The notes beneath the pieces are model-generated. The model saw only the letters and a program-made list of their open reading frames with translations, was not told the origin of the DNA and ran no database searches. This document shows, piece after piece, positions 10,274 through 18,970 of a stretch of 64,000 nucleotides of DNA; position 1 is the first letter of the stretch, and each line of letters starts with the position of its first letter. Origin of the DNA: Robertmurraya sp. FSL R5-0851 (GTDB taxonomy: Bacteria; Bacillota; Bacilli; Bacillales; Cytobacillaceae); assembly GCF_038002965.1 (NCBI RefSeq), contig NZ_JBBOOE010000001.1, positions 260,501-324,500 of the forward strand, in the 5' to 3' direction. The translations under genes and the position numbers were made by a program.

Positions 10274-11272
10274 GTGGCTTTTGATATTGTCAGAGGTGGA
10301 CGCAATGTGAAAGGGGTAAATAAAAACAAGAATCAAAAGAATAAAATAATAGGAATAGCTTCATTAAAGGAAGCGCTATCCGCATTAAAAGTCGCAGATC
10401 TTCAAGACATCCGGAAAAAGCTGCAAATTAAAAATATAAGCTCGATGAAAAAGGCGGAGTTAATTCAATCTTTGGCAGAGGCAATCCCTGTTCTTTTCAG
10501 AAATATTATCAGTCAGTTCGATGAGCGACGATTATTTTTAATAAAAAATATCATTGCCAATAATGGAGTTATGAGCGCAAACAATCTAGAAATCGAGGAG
10601 ATGTAGTATCTCCATAAAACTGGTTTTATGTTTACTAGTTTTCAAAATGGTAATACAATCGTCATAATCCCTTTGGAATTATTGCCTTCTCTAGTGAAAA
10701 TTATTCAAGACGAAACGATACTTACAGATGTTAAGCGGAATACGGATTGGATAAAGATTACTGCTAGACCCTTTAGTTATTTTAGAGGAGCAGGCATCTA
10801 GAAAGAATATTGATTACTATCCATTCTCGAAGAAACAGCTCCTTGAAGCAGGTGAAACGACTATGTGGAGTGTCCAAAAGGTTATTCTCAACCTTTATCT
10901 CTATTTACGAAAGAGTATCGGATGTCAAAACAAGAGGCGAAGGAGTTTGTTGAGGACTGTATTATGCATGCGAAATTAGGCAATCAACCTAGTCAGCTTC
11001 TTCAATATTTACAGACTCAACTGACATTCGAAAGCTTAGAAGTAGTGCAAAGACTGATGGATGCCGTTGTTCTTCTTATGAATAATACGAGGGAATGGTA
11101 TTTAAAGGGATATACATCGGAAGAGCTATTCGCTCAGGAAAAGAAGGCATTACCGCCTTTGCCCAATAAAAAAGGAGAGGTCATTAGTCTCCAAACCCGT
11201 CAAAAGGTGGGGAGAAACGATCTTTGCCCATGTGGGAGCGGGAAGAAATTTAAGAAATGTTGTGGGAGTTGA
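10274..11272 (+). pseudogene. disrupted SEC-C motif protein gene
   Basis: Three reading-frame pieces read as one broken gene. The first piece (GTG at 10274) has a SAP/Rho-N-like segment LKVADLQDIRKKLQIK and stops at TAG 10604. The same frame continues with coherent protein sequence (TGFMFTSFQNGNTIVIIPLE) to a second TAG at 10799. The frame then changes ([16 protein letters not shown]), and changes again to a piece from 10865. That piece ends in a SEC-C zinc motif, [19 protein letters not shown]. At least two stops and two frame changes are needed, so the gene is dead or the protein is made only in pieces. Confidence 0.7.
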
Positions 11273-11336
11273 AAATCTGAACAGTGATAAAAAATGTTAA
11301 AAGTTTAGTGGGTGGACAAAAGGATAATGAGTTATA

Positions 11337-11693
11337 TTGCAGAATATCTTTCACAATTTATTGTCTAAAAAGAAGGATTTGGTGTTGGTGGCAAAAAGGA
11401 ATTCACAAGCTTGGGCAGAGGCCAAAAAACGATGCAAATTGAATGAGACTGATCTACAAATGGCTAAGGAGTTGGGGATGACAGCTAAGAGCTTAATTAA
11501 AAATATCCCCACGCCTAATCAGCTATGGAAAGCACCTGTAAAAGTATGGATTCGTGATCTATATGAGGAGAAGTTCAATAGGGTCATTACATTTAAGCCT
11601 GCCCTCAGTGAAGAATTAAAAAAAAAGCCCAAAAAACAACAAAAACTGATTGTTTCTGATCACTGGGTTGATGAGGAGGACTTACCATTTTGA
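11337..11693 (+). CDS. hypothetical protein upstream of the RQC-minor gene
   Basis: A 118-aa basic protein with a possible TTG start; no good ribosome binding site is visible, so the 5' end is uncertain. It contains KDLVLVAKRNSQAWAEAKKR, a Lys-rich stretch (KKKPKKQQK) and an acidic end (WVDEEDLPF). I do not recognise a domain. It overlaps the next gene by a TGATG junction, which suggests translational coupling. A short out-of-frame MSYIAEYLSQF segment at 11327 raises the possibility that the true N terminus was lost by a frameshift. Confidence 0.5.
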   Translation: MQNIFHNLLSKKKDLVLVAKRNSQAWAEAKKRCKLNETDLQMAKELGMTAKSLIKNIPTPNQLWKAPVKVWIRDLYEEKFNRVITFKPALSEELKKKPKKQQKLIVSDHWVDEEDLPF

Positions 11694-11977
11694 TGAAATC
11701 TAAGGCTGATCGATTATCTGATGAAGAAATAAAAGTCATATTGAGAGCAGCTGATGAAATTATTGCTAAAGGTGGAAGAACACTTCTTGCCAAAATCTTA
11801 AAGGACTCACGGGAGAAGAAAGTATTACAGCTGGAGCTGGATAAGTGTCCTGTCTATGGTTATTATAAATCAGAAAATCTAGATGAAATTATGCAAAAAA
11901 TTGACTGGATGATCGATTATGATTTAGATGTAAAAAGTGTCATAACGAAAAGGATAACGAATTCTCCTATTAATTAA
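11693..11977 (+). pseudogene. RQC-minor-1 family DNA-binding protein, truncated
   Basis: The segment LRAADEIIAKGGRTLLAKIL...LELDKCPVYGYY...IDWMIDYDL closely matches what I recall of the RQC-minor-1 family, small proteins related to the winged-helix RQC domain of RecQ helicases. The match ends abruptly after IDWMIDYDL, and the last 13 residues look unrelated, so the C-terminal half of the usual domain appears to be missing. The ATG at 11693 follows GAGGAGG at a rather long distance; TTG at 11690 is the alternative start. Confidence 0.55.
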
Positions 11978-12023
11978 GAAAATCTACTTTAAGAGCAGAC
12001 TAATAGAATAGAGGTTGTGGAGT

Positions 12024-12866
12024 ATGACTAAACCAAAAGAAAAGATAGAGGAAAAGAAGGCAGAATTACTGAAATTAACAATTGAGTTTAGTAAGCAATT
12101 TTTAAATGAAGAATATGAGGGAGTAATTGAAAAATTAATAAACAAAATGGCTAGAAAAAGAGACATTCCATTCCTGTCAGGCCGTATTGAAATATGGGCT
12201 GCGGCAGTAATCCATGCTTTGGGAACGATTAATTTTTTATTTGATAAATCTAGTCAACCATATGTGTCTGCTACAGAAATTTTTGAGTATTTTGGCACCA
12301 AGCAAAGTACGACTTCGCAAAAGTCGAAGAAAATTAGAGATATGTTTAATATGACCTATTTTGATAGTAATTTCTCGATAGAGTCAGTTGTTCAAGGTAG
12401 TCCTTTTAATAACCTTTCAATAGTAAATGGATTAATCGTTCCTCAAGATATTTTGAATGATCAGCAGATTGAAATCGAAGAATGGGAAATTCAAGCTGCC
12501 CAAATATTAGGAATAAGCGGTTTAGAGAGAGGTAATAAATATAATGCAAGTTATATGGACAAATTACTCAATGTAAAAGAGACAAGTTTAATGAGTTTTT
12601 ATGAATATCTATTACAACATATGATATTTCCTTTTACTGCGATATATGAAGAGGAAGTTGGCCCTTTAGAAATCGCAGAATTTGAAGTCAGCTGTATTCA
12701 TTTAGACCAAGAGATGAAAGTAGACGAAAATTATGGAATTCTTGTTGAAGGCAGGTTGGGTAGAAAAAAAGTAATACTGCCATTAGCTAGCATCAAATTG
12801 GATGAAGGACATAAGAATTTTAAATGGATAGATTTATATCAAGAATGGTTCTGGTCATACAGATAA
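12024..12866 (+). CDS. DUF6398 domain protein
   Basis: The N-terminal half (about residues 10-115) has the pattern FLNEEYEGVIEKLINKMARK, LSGRIEIWAAAVIHALG and INFLFDKSSQPYVSATEI that I associate with DUF6398. It includes a helix-turn-helix-like stretch IFEYFGTKQSTTSQKSKKIR. The C-terminal part (FEVSCIHLDQEM...LLVEGRLGRKKVILPLAS-like) resembles a small domain in some proteins annotated as calcium-binding; I am less sure of that. The start at ATG 12024 follows GAGGTTG. It sits among SEC-C and RQC-minor genes. The function is unknown. Confidence 0.6.
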   Translation: MTKPKEKIEEKKAELLKLTIEFSKQFLNEEYEGVIEKLINKMARKRDIPFLSGRIEIWAAAVIHALGTINFLFDKSSQPYVSATEIFEYFGTKQSTTSQKSKKIRDMFNMTYFDSNFSIESVVQGSPFNNLSIVNGLIVPQDILNDQQIEIEEWEIQAAQILGISGLERGNKYNASYMDKLLNVKETSLMSFYEYLLQHMIFPFTAIYEEEVGPLEIAEFEVSCIHLDQEMKVDENYGILVEGRLGRKKVILPLASIKLDEGHKNFKWIDLYQEWFWSYR

Positions 12867-12940
12867 TGTTCAATAGTGGATCATTCTTTGAATGCATTTT
12901 TTAATAGACTGAAAATAGGAATGATAAAAAAGTGGAAACT

Positions 12941-13426
12941 ATGGGAAAATCTGATATTTTAAGTGGTAATACCTTTAGTTATTTTGATGTGTTTGAAGAG
13001 AAAAAAGGGCTTGTCTTAGGAACTGAAGTAAATGATATAAAATATATTATGCATGATCAGTATTGTATGAATCCAAGTTGCAAATGTGATGATGTTATTC
13101 TTATCTTTACAGAAAGCGAAAATAATGATTCTGAGTTTGCTATAAGATTATCTTTGAAAAGGAAAAGGTATGAGATTCTTGATATCTATGGTATTTCTAA
13201 GAGACAAGTGGATGAGATTGTTAAGGGTTCATTAAAAGATAGTGCAGAAGCAATGGAGCTATTAAAAAAGCGATATAAGGAGATGAAGGAAGCGGGAAAG
13301 GCAGTTTTACAAGGAAGTCCGGAAATAAATAGCAATAAAATTGAATTGCCAGTGGAAAAGCCTAAAAGAAATGATCCTTGTCCTTGTGGGAGTGGGAAAA
13401 AATACAAAAAGTGCTGTGGTGTGTAG
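12941..13426 (+). CDS. SEC-C motif zinc-binding protein
   Basis: This protein of about 161 aa ends in a perfect SEC-C metal-binding motif ([18 protein letters not shown]), the zinc ligand found at the C terminus of SecA and in many small nucleic-acid- or ribosome-associated proteins. The N-terminal part has a second cysteine cluster, YCMNPSCKCDDVILIF. The 5' end is uncertain: GTG 12932 and ATG 12941 are both possible and the ribosome binding site is weak. It lies downstream of another, disrupted SEC-C gene, so this family occurs twice within 3 kb. Confidence 0.65.
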   Translation: MGKSDILSGNTFSYFDVFEEKKGLVLGTEVNDIKYIMHDQYCMNPSCKCDDVILIFTESENNDSEFAIRLSLKRKRYEILDIYGISKRQVDEIVKGSLKDSAEAMELLKKRYKEMKEAGKAVLQGSPEINSNKIELPVEKPKRNDPCPCGSGKKYKKCCGV

Positions 13427-13743
13427 TTATTTGTTATACTAAATTTAAATTAATATTCCTCCTTAGTCCAGCAGTGTTGGCTTTTGAAATATCCGAACCC
13501 ATTAGTATTAAAAAATTAGATGATACAAAAGAAATTCTATTGTAGTGCAAACTTGTATGATTGTTTTAATAAAGAAAGCTTTGTATATAGGGGTTTTTAA
13601 GTGGAATAAAGATAAATGCTCATAATTTTGCTCATAGGAAGCAAAAAATGTTCATTTTTTTCACAAAAACCATCTTATCAGAGAAGGTCTTTCATCAGTT
13701 TACTGAACTGGTGGGAGGCCTTTTCTTCCGTATTTGCGGTCAT
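13427..13743. other. intergenic stretch without recognisable gene
   Basis: AT-rich sequence with no ORF preceded by a ribosome binding site. It contains the long hairpin at 13,682-13,726 described separately. I see no promoter or RNA motif that I can support. Confidence 0.5.
13682..13726. repeat. long hairpin related to those at 10,088 and 22,952
   Basis: AGAAGG-TCTTTCATCAGTT is followed by TACT and then GAACTGGTGGGAGGCC-TTTTCT. The same layout (AGAAGC, 8-9 nt, AAGTT, short loop, AACTT, GGGA(G/A)GCTTCT, T run) occurs at 10,088-10,133 and 22,952-22,998. Two of the three follow genes and look like terminators; this one sits at the edge of a broken gene. Confidence 0.6.
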
Positions 13744-14544
13744 ATGAGCGTAAATATTCATACGTTCTTCATGTTATTCAAAGCGATTTGGGAAGTTCGT
13801 CGGCCTGCGGAGGCTTTGAATTGGATAATAATCGTCCTCGTGTTGCCTATCCTTGGTTTCTGGCTGTACCTAAGCATATCAAATCCCCAGCTAATTCATC
13901 GGAAAAGATTGAACTCTTCTCATAATGAGTCTGATAAATTGCCTGATACATATAGTGATAAAGCATCGACAATCGCCGATGCTTTACGACATTTCACTGT
14001 GCATGGGCATACGTTGGAAGGAAACCCTGGAATCTCTACTCCAGTTATTCGGCAAGCTTACTTTATATGTATAACACAGGCGACAAAGACTATTGATATA
14101 ACAACACCCTATTTTGTACCAGAAATAGATATTATCATGGCATTAAAGACAGCTGTGGCTCGTGGTGTGCGCGTAAGATTGCTGGTTCCTCACCACATTG
14201 ACCAAAAAATCGTGGGGTTTGCAAGTCGTACCTATTACGGGGAACTTATAGAAGCTGGAGTCCAAATCTACAAGTACAACAAAGGAATGCTACATGCGAA
14301 ACTAATGATCATCGATGATGAAATTGCAGAAGTAGGCACAGCAAACTATGATATGAGAAGTTTTCGCCTCAATTATGAGGTAAGTCAAGTCTTGTACAGT
14401 GCTGAAGTGGCGTGGGAACTCACAGAGCAGTTCGAAAGGGATCTTACTAATTCTGTACCATTAAGAATTAAAGACTTGCTGCAACGAACCCTGACCGAGC
14501 GCATTGTAGAACAGGGAGCTCGCGTGCTTTCTCCATTATTATAA
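13744..14544 (+). pseudogene. cls: cardiolipin synthase with internal deletion
   Basis: The N-terminal segment WEVRRPAEALNWIIIVLVLP followed by ILGFWLYL is the membrane region of Bacillus cardiolipin synthases. The frame then passes within about 60 residues into the second phospholipase D domain, with IDITTPYFVPEIDIIMAL and the HKD motif HAKLMIIDDEIAEVGTANYD. The first PLD domain, about 200 residues with its own HKD motif, is missing. Both HKD motifs are needed for catalysis in this family, so the product should be inactive. No ribosome binding site is visible before ATG 13744. The true end LSPLL is intact. Confidence 0.75.
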
Positions 14545-14775
14545 GTTGATATATACTGTTATTATTGTCCTATCTTAAAGCTATATTTAAAAAATTCATT
14601 GTTTTTGAAATGTTTCTGATTTATTTGAAAAAGTAAAAAATCCGTGTTAGAAGAAAACTTCATATAAAATGTTTTTTTTTCTTATATCAGTTTGAAATTA
14701 ATTACAAAAAACAATCATGATCTTTCGCTCTTAACCCAGGAATGAAAATTGGTTCCCCACTCCATAATGTAGATA

Positions 14776-14937
14776 CCACAAACAGTGAGTATATGACGTG
14801 GCTCTTATTGGTGGTCTTACCCTGTACAAAAAACTGTTGGAATGAATTTGGTGCACAACCCATTGTTAGCTCTCTCCTATGAGAGATGACTACGAACAGA
14901 AAAATGCTTAATTTCAAATTCATTCCACTGTTTGTGG
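14776..14937 (+). ncRNA. candidate bridge RNA of the IS110 element
   Basis: Two perfect 12-bp inverted repeats lie in the non-coding left part of the element: CCACAAACAGTG (14776-14787) with CACTGTTTGTGG (14926-14937), and GGAATGAATTTG (14839-14850) with CAAATTCATTCC (14915-14926). Inside the second is a 6-bp hairpin TCTCTC-CTAT-GAGAGA at 14871-14886. The 162-nt span, the position upstream of the transposase and the stem-with-internal-loops layout fit the bridge RNAs described for IS110 recombinases. Guide loops were not assigned. Confidence 0.6.
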
Positions 14938-14962
14938 AATATAATTCTGGAAGGTTGAACAA

Positions 14963-16096
14963 ATGGAAACATTGTACAAACGGTGTGCTGGCTTGGATGT
15001 TCACTCAGAGACTATTGTAGCCTGTGTCCTAATGGGTGAATCAGAGGCAGACCTGGTAAAAGAAACTGAAACATTTCCTACTATGACTAAAGACTTGTTT
15101 CGGCTTCTAAAGTGGTTAGAAGAAAAACAGGTAACTCATATTGCGATGGAAAGCACTGGCGTTTACTGGAAACCTGTTTATAACATCTTAGAAGATTTTT
15201 TTGATATTACCTTGGCAAACGCACAAAGAATCAAAAACGTTCCCGGTAGAAAGACAGATGTGTCAGATGCAGAATGGATTGCCAAATTATTAAGACATGG
15301 ATTAATAGAGAAGAGCTTTGTTCCTCCAGAGGACATAAGAAATCTAAGGGATCTAACTCGTCTCCGCAAGAAATGGATTGGTCATATGACATCTGAAAAG
15401 AATCGAATCCAAAAGGTACTTGAGACTTCAAATATCAAATTAAGTACAGTAATTTCAGATGTATTTGGAGTTTCCGGCAGGAAACTTTTAGAACAACTAA
15501 TGTCTAATGGTTACTTAGATCAAAAAGACGTTGAACAAAGAATTCATGGTCGAATGGCTCATAAAAAACAGTCAATTACGGACTCCTTGTTTGGTACGAT
15601 AAATGACCACCAATTATTTCTTATCAAACAATCTTGGATGCACATTGTCTATCTAGAAGAGTTAATATCAGATATTGAAAAAAGGATAGATGAAATCTTA
15701 AAAGACTACAAAGAAGAAGTGGATATCATTGTCACGATGACAGGTATTAAAAAAGATACAGCAGCTACAATAATTGCAGAAATCGGAGTAAATATGGAAC
15801 AATTTCCTACTTCCAAACATATTGCTTCCTGGGCAGGACTATCACCAGGAAATCATGAAAGTGCAGGGAAAAGAAAAAGCACACGGACGGTGAAAGGAAA
15901 CCCTCATATTAAGTCAGCACTTTGCGAAGCTGCGTGGGCAGCATCACGAAGTAAAAACACCAGGTTATCCGCTAAATATTGGTCACTAGCTGCAAGAAGA
16001 GGAAAGAAAAAAGCACTCGTTGCCATTGGACATCGAATGCTTACAATCATCTATCACATGCTAAAGAACAAAGAACCCTACCATGAGTCAACATAA
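14963..16096 (+). CDS. IS110-family transposase (DEDD recombinase)
   Basis: This is a 377-aa recombinase. The N-terminal RuvC-like DEDD domain shows CAGLDVHSETI (first Asp), AMESTGVYWKPV (Glu) and NVPGRKTDVSDAEWIAKLL (two Asp). The C-terminal Transposase_20 domain shows MTGIKKDTAATIIAEIG and WAGLSPGNHESAGKRKS, which carries the candidate catalytic serine. A GGAAGG motif precedes the ATG. The frame is intact, so the element may be active. Confidence 0.92.
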   Translation: METLYKRCAGLDVHSETIVACVLMGESEADLVKETETFPTMTKDLFRLLKWLEEKQVTHIAMESTGVYWKPVYNILEDFFDITLANAQRIKNVPGRKTDVSDAEWIAKLLRHGLIEKSFVPPEDIRNLRDLTRLRKKWIGHMTSEKNRIQKVLETSNIKLSTVISDVFGVSGRKLLEQLMSNGYLDQKDVEQRIHGRMAHKKQSITDSLFGTINDHQLFLIKQSWMHIVYLEELISDIEKRIDEILKDYKEEVDIIVTMTGIKKDTAATIIAEIGVNMEQFPTSKHIASWAGLSPGNHESAGKRKSTRTVKGNPHIKSALCEAAWAASRSKNTRLSAKYWSLAARRGKKKALVAIGHRMLTIIYHMLKNKEPYHEST

Positions 16097-16585
16097 ATTA
16101 GCAGTATAGACAAAAGTTAAAAAAGATATTCGAGATACCATAAATTTAGGTACCTCTGCTTTCCTATTGCAAAAATTGCATTAATAATATCATTAACACA
16201 ACTGATCTTGTTTAAACCCATATTTATTTTCACAGAAAAGGGTAATGCTAAAAAGGTAGTAAAAAGTTTAAAATCATAAATATCTGTTACCTTTTAAATT
16301 AATTATTGAGGTGGTATCAAAAGATAATCTAATTGAATCTTAAGGAAATACGTTTATTAGAAGATAAACTGTACCTTTTTGAATTAAATAGTTGGCTAAA
16401 GAATGTGAGTTTTTAATTTGGGAATGGTTGATATTAGTCGTTTTTTTAGTTGTACCTTAGGGTATATGGCTAAACTCGTTAAACGAGACATTCTATAAGA
16501 AACTTAGTTGTTTTGTAAAATTACTTTCTTTATCTAAACTTAAAGATCTTACAACTAATTAAAATTTTATTTGGAGGAAGAAAAT
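16097..16585. other. intergenic stretch after the IS110 transposase
   Basis: About 490 nt of AT-rich sequence without a supported gene. It must contain the right end of the IS110 element. A short inverted repeat, GAGATACC/GGTACCTC, lies around 16,130-16,160. GGAGGAAG at 16,573 is the ribosome binding site of the broken DUF421 gene. Confidence 0.5.
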
Positions 16586-16696
16586 TTGGAAGAAGTTAAT
16601 ATTGGTTTACTGACTATCAAAACGATCGTAGGTTTTGTTACCTTATTTTTTATCATTATCATAACAGGCAGAACATCCATCTATCAGTTAACTCCG
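16586..16696 (+). pseudogene. DUF421/YetF-like membrane protein, 5' fragment
   Basis: From TTG 16586, placed after GGAGGAAG, the frame encodes LLTIKTIVGFVTLFFIIII and SIYQLTP. This is the first transmembrane helix and following turn of DUF421 (YetF-type) membrane proteins. It is interrupted after CCG 16694-16696 by an IS3-family element. The rest of the gene resumes at 18,233. Confidence 0.8.
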
Positions 16697-16774
16697 CTCA
16701 TAAGCCCCAAAATGAACTTGGACAATAAGAGTAATATTTATTATACTGCTTAATGTACCAAGGAGGCTGACATC

Positions 16775-17086
16775 ATGAAACGAATAAAACATTCTAAAGA
16801 ATTTAAATTACAAGTCATCAAGGAAGCCCAAGACACAGGGAAGAATACCCTTGTAGCTCGCCGGTATGATCTGAATCCCAATATGGTTAGTCGCTGGGTT
16901 CGTGAATACAAAGATGGTAAATTTGGTGAAGTAGATGTGGCTGTGCTGCCAGATATAGACTCCAAAGAATTATCCAAAGAAAATGAAAAACTTAAAATGT
17001 TATTAGGTGAAAAAGACCTTGAAATAGCGATCCTGAGGGATCTTATAAAAAAGAAAAACCCTCACTTGCTGAAAAGCATGAAGTAG
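16775..17086 (+). CDS. IS3-family transposase OrfA (helix-turn-helix)
   Basis: OrfA is the DNA-binding N-terminal part of the IS3 transposase (103 aa). It has a helix-turn-helix (FKLQVIKEAQDTGKNTLVAR, RYDLNPNMVSRWVREY) and a leucine-zipper-like helix KENEKLKMLLGEKDLEIAIL. AAGGAGG precedes the ATG. A slippery heptamer A-AAA-AAG at 17047-17053 lies near its end in the correct phase for a -1 frameshift into OrfB. Confidence 0.9.
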   Translation: MKRIKHSKEFKLQVIKEAQDTGKNTLVARRYDLNPNMVSRWVREYKDGKFGEVDVAVLPDIDSKELSKENEKLKMLLGEKDLEIAILRDLIKKKNPHLLKSMK

Positions 17087-17997
17087 CTAACAAATGGATT
17101 CAAAAAGGCTACTCGATTTCAAAGGTGCTTAAAATCATAGGTATTCCTCGATCCACATACTATTATCAAAAGAATTATCGTGTTGAGGAGAAAAAAGTAA
17201 GTGAGGGACGTCCAGCACCAGGTTATTCGATCCAAGAGGACGGTCAAAAGATATCAGACGAACAGATTAAAGAATTTCTACTAGAAGAGATTGCCGGTGA
17301 TTGCTATAACTATGGTTATCGCAAACTCACTAAGGTCTTAAGGCGAAAATACAAACTTAAAATTAACAAGAAAAAAGTATACCGGATTTGTAAAGAATTG
17401 GGCATCTTACGCCCACAGCGCCAAAAGAAAGTCTCATACCCTAGGAAACTAGCAAGAAATCGCATTATTACAAGATCTAATCAGCTATGGGAAGCTGACA
17501 TTAAATATGGCTTTATCGAAGGTGAGGATCGCTTTTTCTTTGTCATGTCCATCATCGATGTTTATGACAGGGGCATCATTACCTATCATATGGGATTAAG
17601 CTGCACTGGAGATGATGTCAAACAGACACTGAAAAGGGCATTATTAAAACGCCAACAATATGATGAATTGGAAAAACCTGTAATCCGAACAGACAATGGA
17701 CCGCAGTTTATTTCCCATACTTTTGAAAAGTTTTGTGAAGATTCCAAAATTGAGCACGAAAGAATTCCACCAAGAACACCAAATATGAATGCTCATATTG
17801 AGTCTTTCCATCGCATTTTTGAGGACGATTGCCTATCCAGATGGCAGTTTGAAACCTACACAGAAGCATATCAAGAAGTCATGAATTTTATGGAGTTCTA
17901 CAACGAGAGACGTATGCATTCTAGTATACTAGATTTGTCACCAAAGGAATTCTATCAAAAACAAGATTCATTGGTGATCAAGGAGGTTCGGGTGTAA
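17050..17997 (+). CDS. IS3-family transposase OrfB (DDE integrase), made by -1 frameshift
   Basis: The catalytic part of the transposase lies in the -1 frame relative to OrfA and has no start codon of its own with a ribosome binding site before the slippery site. It contains an HTH_21-type linker (YNYGYRKLTKVLRRKY) and the DDE residues: D in WEADIKYGFIEG, D in VIRTDNGPQF, and E in NMNAHIESFHRIFEDD. It ends with FYNERRMHSSILDLSPKEFY, the usual end of IS3 OrfB. The frame is intact, so the element could still transpose. Confidence 0.9.
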   Translation, partial: KEKPSLAEKHEVANKWIQKGYSISKVLKIIGIPRSTYYYQKNYRVEEKKVSEGRPAPGYSIQEDGQKISDEQIKEFLLEEIAGDCYNYGYRKLTKVLRRKYKLKINKKKVYRICKELGILRPQRQKKVSYPRKLARNRIITRSNQLWEADIKYGFIEGEDRFFFVMSIIDVYDRGIITYHMGLSCTGDDVKQTLKRALLKRQQYDELEKPVIRTDNGPQFISHTFEKFCEDSKIEHERIPPRTPNMNAHIESFHRIFEDDCLSRWQFETYTEAYQEVMNFMEFYNERRMHSSILDLSPKEFYQKQDSLVIKEVRV

Positions 17998-18232
17998 TGG
18001 ATGTATTCATTCAAAGCATCAGCTTGATTTGGAGTGGCGGGCATGATAGCCTCGTTCGGCGATGCCAATGTTGTAAAACAGCTGGCTTCTTGGCAGGAGA
18101 ATCATGCCCGCAGAGGCTCCATGTCAAGCAACATGGCCTTTTTGAAGAATAATGAAAGAAATCTATAAAATAAAAAACTGAGGAAATGAAAGAATAAGAG
18201 AGTTATTGTCCAAAATTCGGGGGTTAATCCGT

Positions 18233-18808
18233 CCGTTTCACTTAGTTTTTGTTTTAGTACTAGGTGATTTTTTAGGAAATACCATTTATGAAGATAGGGT
18301 AAGGATTTTTCATTTTTTATATGCTATCGGATTGTGGACGGTTCTTATGTTGGGAATAGAGTTTATAACTCTAAAAAATAAAACAACACGTTCTCTCTTA
18401 TTAGGGGATCCTAACATCATCATTCGGGATGGTGTCATGGATCGAAAGTTACTTAAAAAGAACAAATTGGATGTAAATCAAGTTTTGAGTATACTTCGAC
18501 AAAATAATGTTTTTTCAGTTCGTGAAGTCAAATACGGTATATTGGAAGCAAATGGGCAAATAAGTATATTATTAAAATCCAAGTATCAAAAACCAGAAAA
18601 GCAAGATCTTAATCTTCCAGAAAGTTCAGTAGACCTCCCAACATCGTTAATTATAGATGGGGAAATTTTATTGGATAATTTACATGAACTCGGATTTAAT
18701 CAACAGTGGTTAGATAACAAATTAACTATCAATGGGTATAATAATGTAAAGAGTATACTCTACGCAGATTGGCGAGAAAGTGAAGGCATACATATAAGTC
18801 CCAAATAA
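18233..18808 (+). pseudogene. DUF421/YetF-like membrane protein, 3' fragment
   Basis: The frame continues the gene broken at 16,696. It covers the second and third membrane helices (FHLVFVLVLGDFLGNTIYED, FHFLYAIGLWTVLMLGIEF) and the cytoplasmic DUF421 domain: TRSLLLGDPNIIIRDG, LKKNKLDVNQVLSILRQ, SVREVKYGILEANGQISIL. The C terminus is the normal YADWRESEG type. Without the 5' part it has no translation start of its own. Confidence 0.82.
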
Positions 18809-18927
18809 AATTTGTTTGGATAGGAGCATACAAATACTCGATTATATAATGTAGTAATCTAGCTATTTGGTTTTGAACGCTCTTGATAATCACATGAATA
18901 AAATAATAATTATTTTCACAATAGTTA

Positions 18928-18956
18928 TTGACAATGATTATCATTATTAATATCAT
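18928..18956 (+). promoter_or_regulatory. promoter overlapped by a Fur box upstream of fbpA
   Basis: TTGACA (18928-18933) and TATCAT (18951-18956) are 17 nt apart, a near-consensus sigma-A promoter. The spacer contains GACAATGATTATCATTATT (18930-18948), a close match to the 19-bp Fur box. Binding of iron-loaded Fur would block the promoter. Confidence 0.85.
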
Positions 18957-18970
18957 ATTTATATACTAGT

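Larger units (their letters stand above)
14776..16096 (+). mobile_element. IS110-family insertion sequence (minimal span)
   Basis: One DEDD transposase gene is preceded by a structured non-coding region of about 190 nt or more. IS110 elements lack classical terminal inverted repeats, so the true ends cannot be fixed here. The span given runs from the first inverted-repeat arm to the transposase stop; the real element probably extends some tens of bases on both sides. No second copy lies in the window. Confidence 0.75.
16697..18231 (+). mobile_element. IS3-family insertion sequence inside a DUF421 gene
   Basis: The element (about 1.5 kb) has two overlapping transposase frames and splits a DUF421 gene. 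TCCG occurs directly on both sides (16693-16696 and 18232-18235), fitting a 4-bp target duplication. Removing the element plus one TCCG restores the reading frame QLTPFHLVFVLVLG. The ends share TTGGACAATAA in inverted orientation (16718-16728 and 18203-18213) and a C-rich outer part, giving imperfect terminal repeats. The outermost bases remain uncertain. Confidence 0.8.

Noticed and set aside
14702..15004. A 100-codon minus-strand frame over the left end of the IS110 element
   Set aside because: It overlaps the candidate bridge RNA and the transposase start, has no ribosome binding site, and its translation resembles no protein family I know.
18037..18112. Inverted repeat GCGGGCATGAT/ATCATGCCCGC after IS3 OrfB as a separate element
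   Set aside because: It lies within the IS3 element, 3' of orfB, and is best explained as part of the element's own non-coding end.
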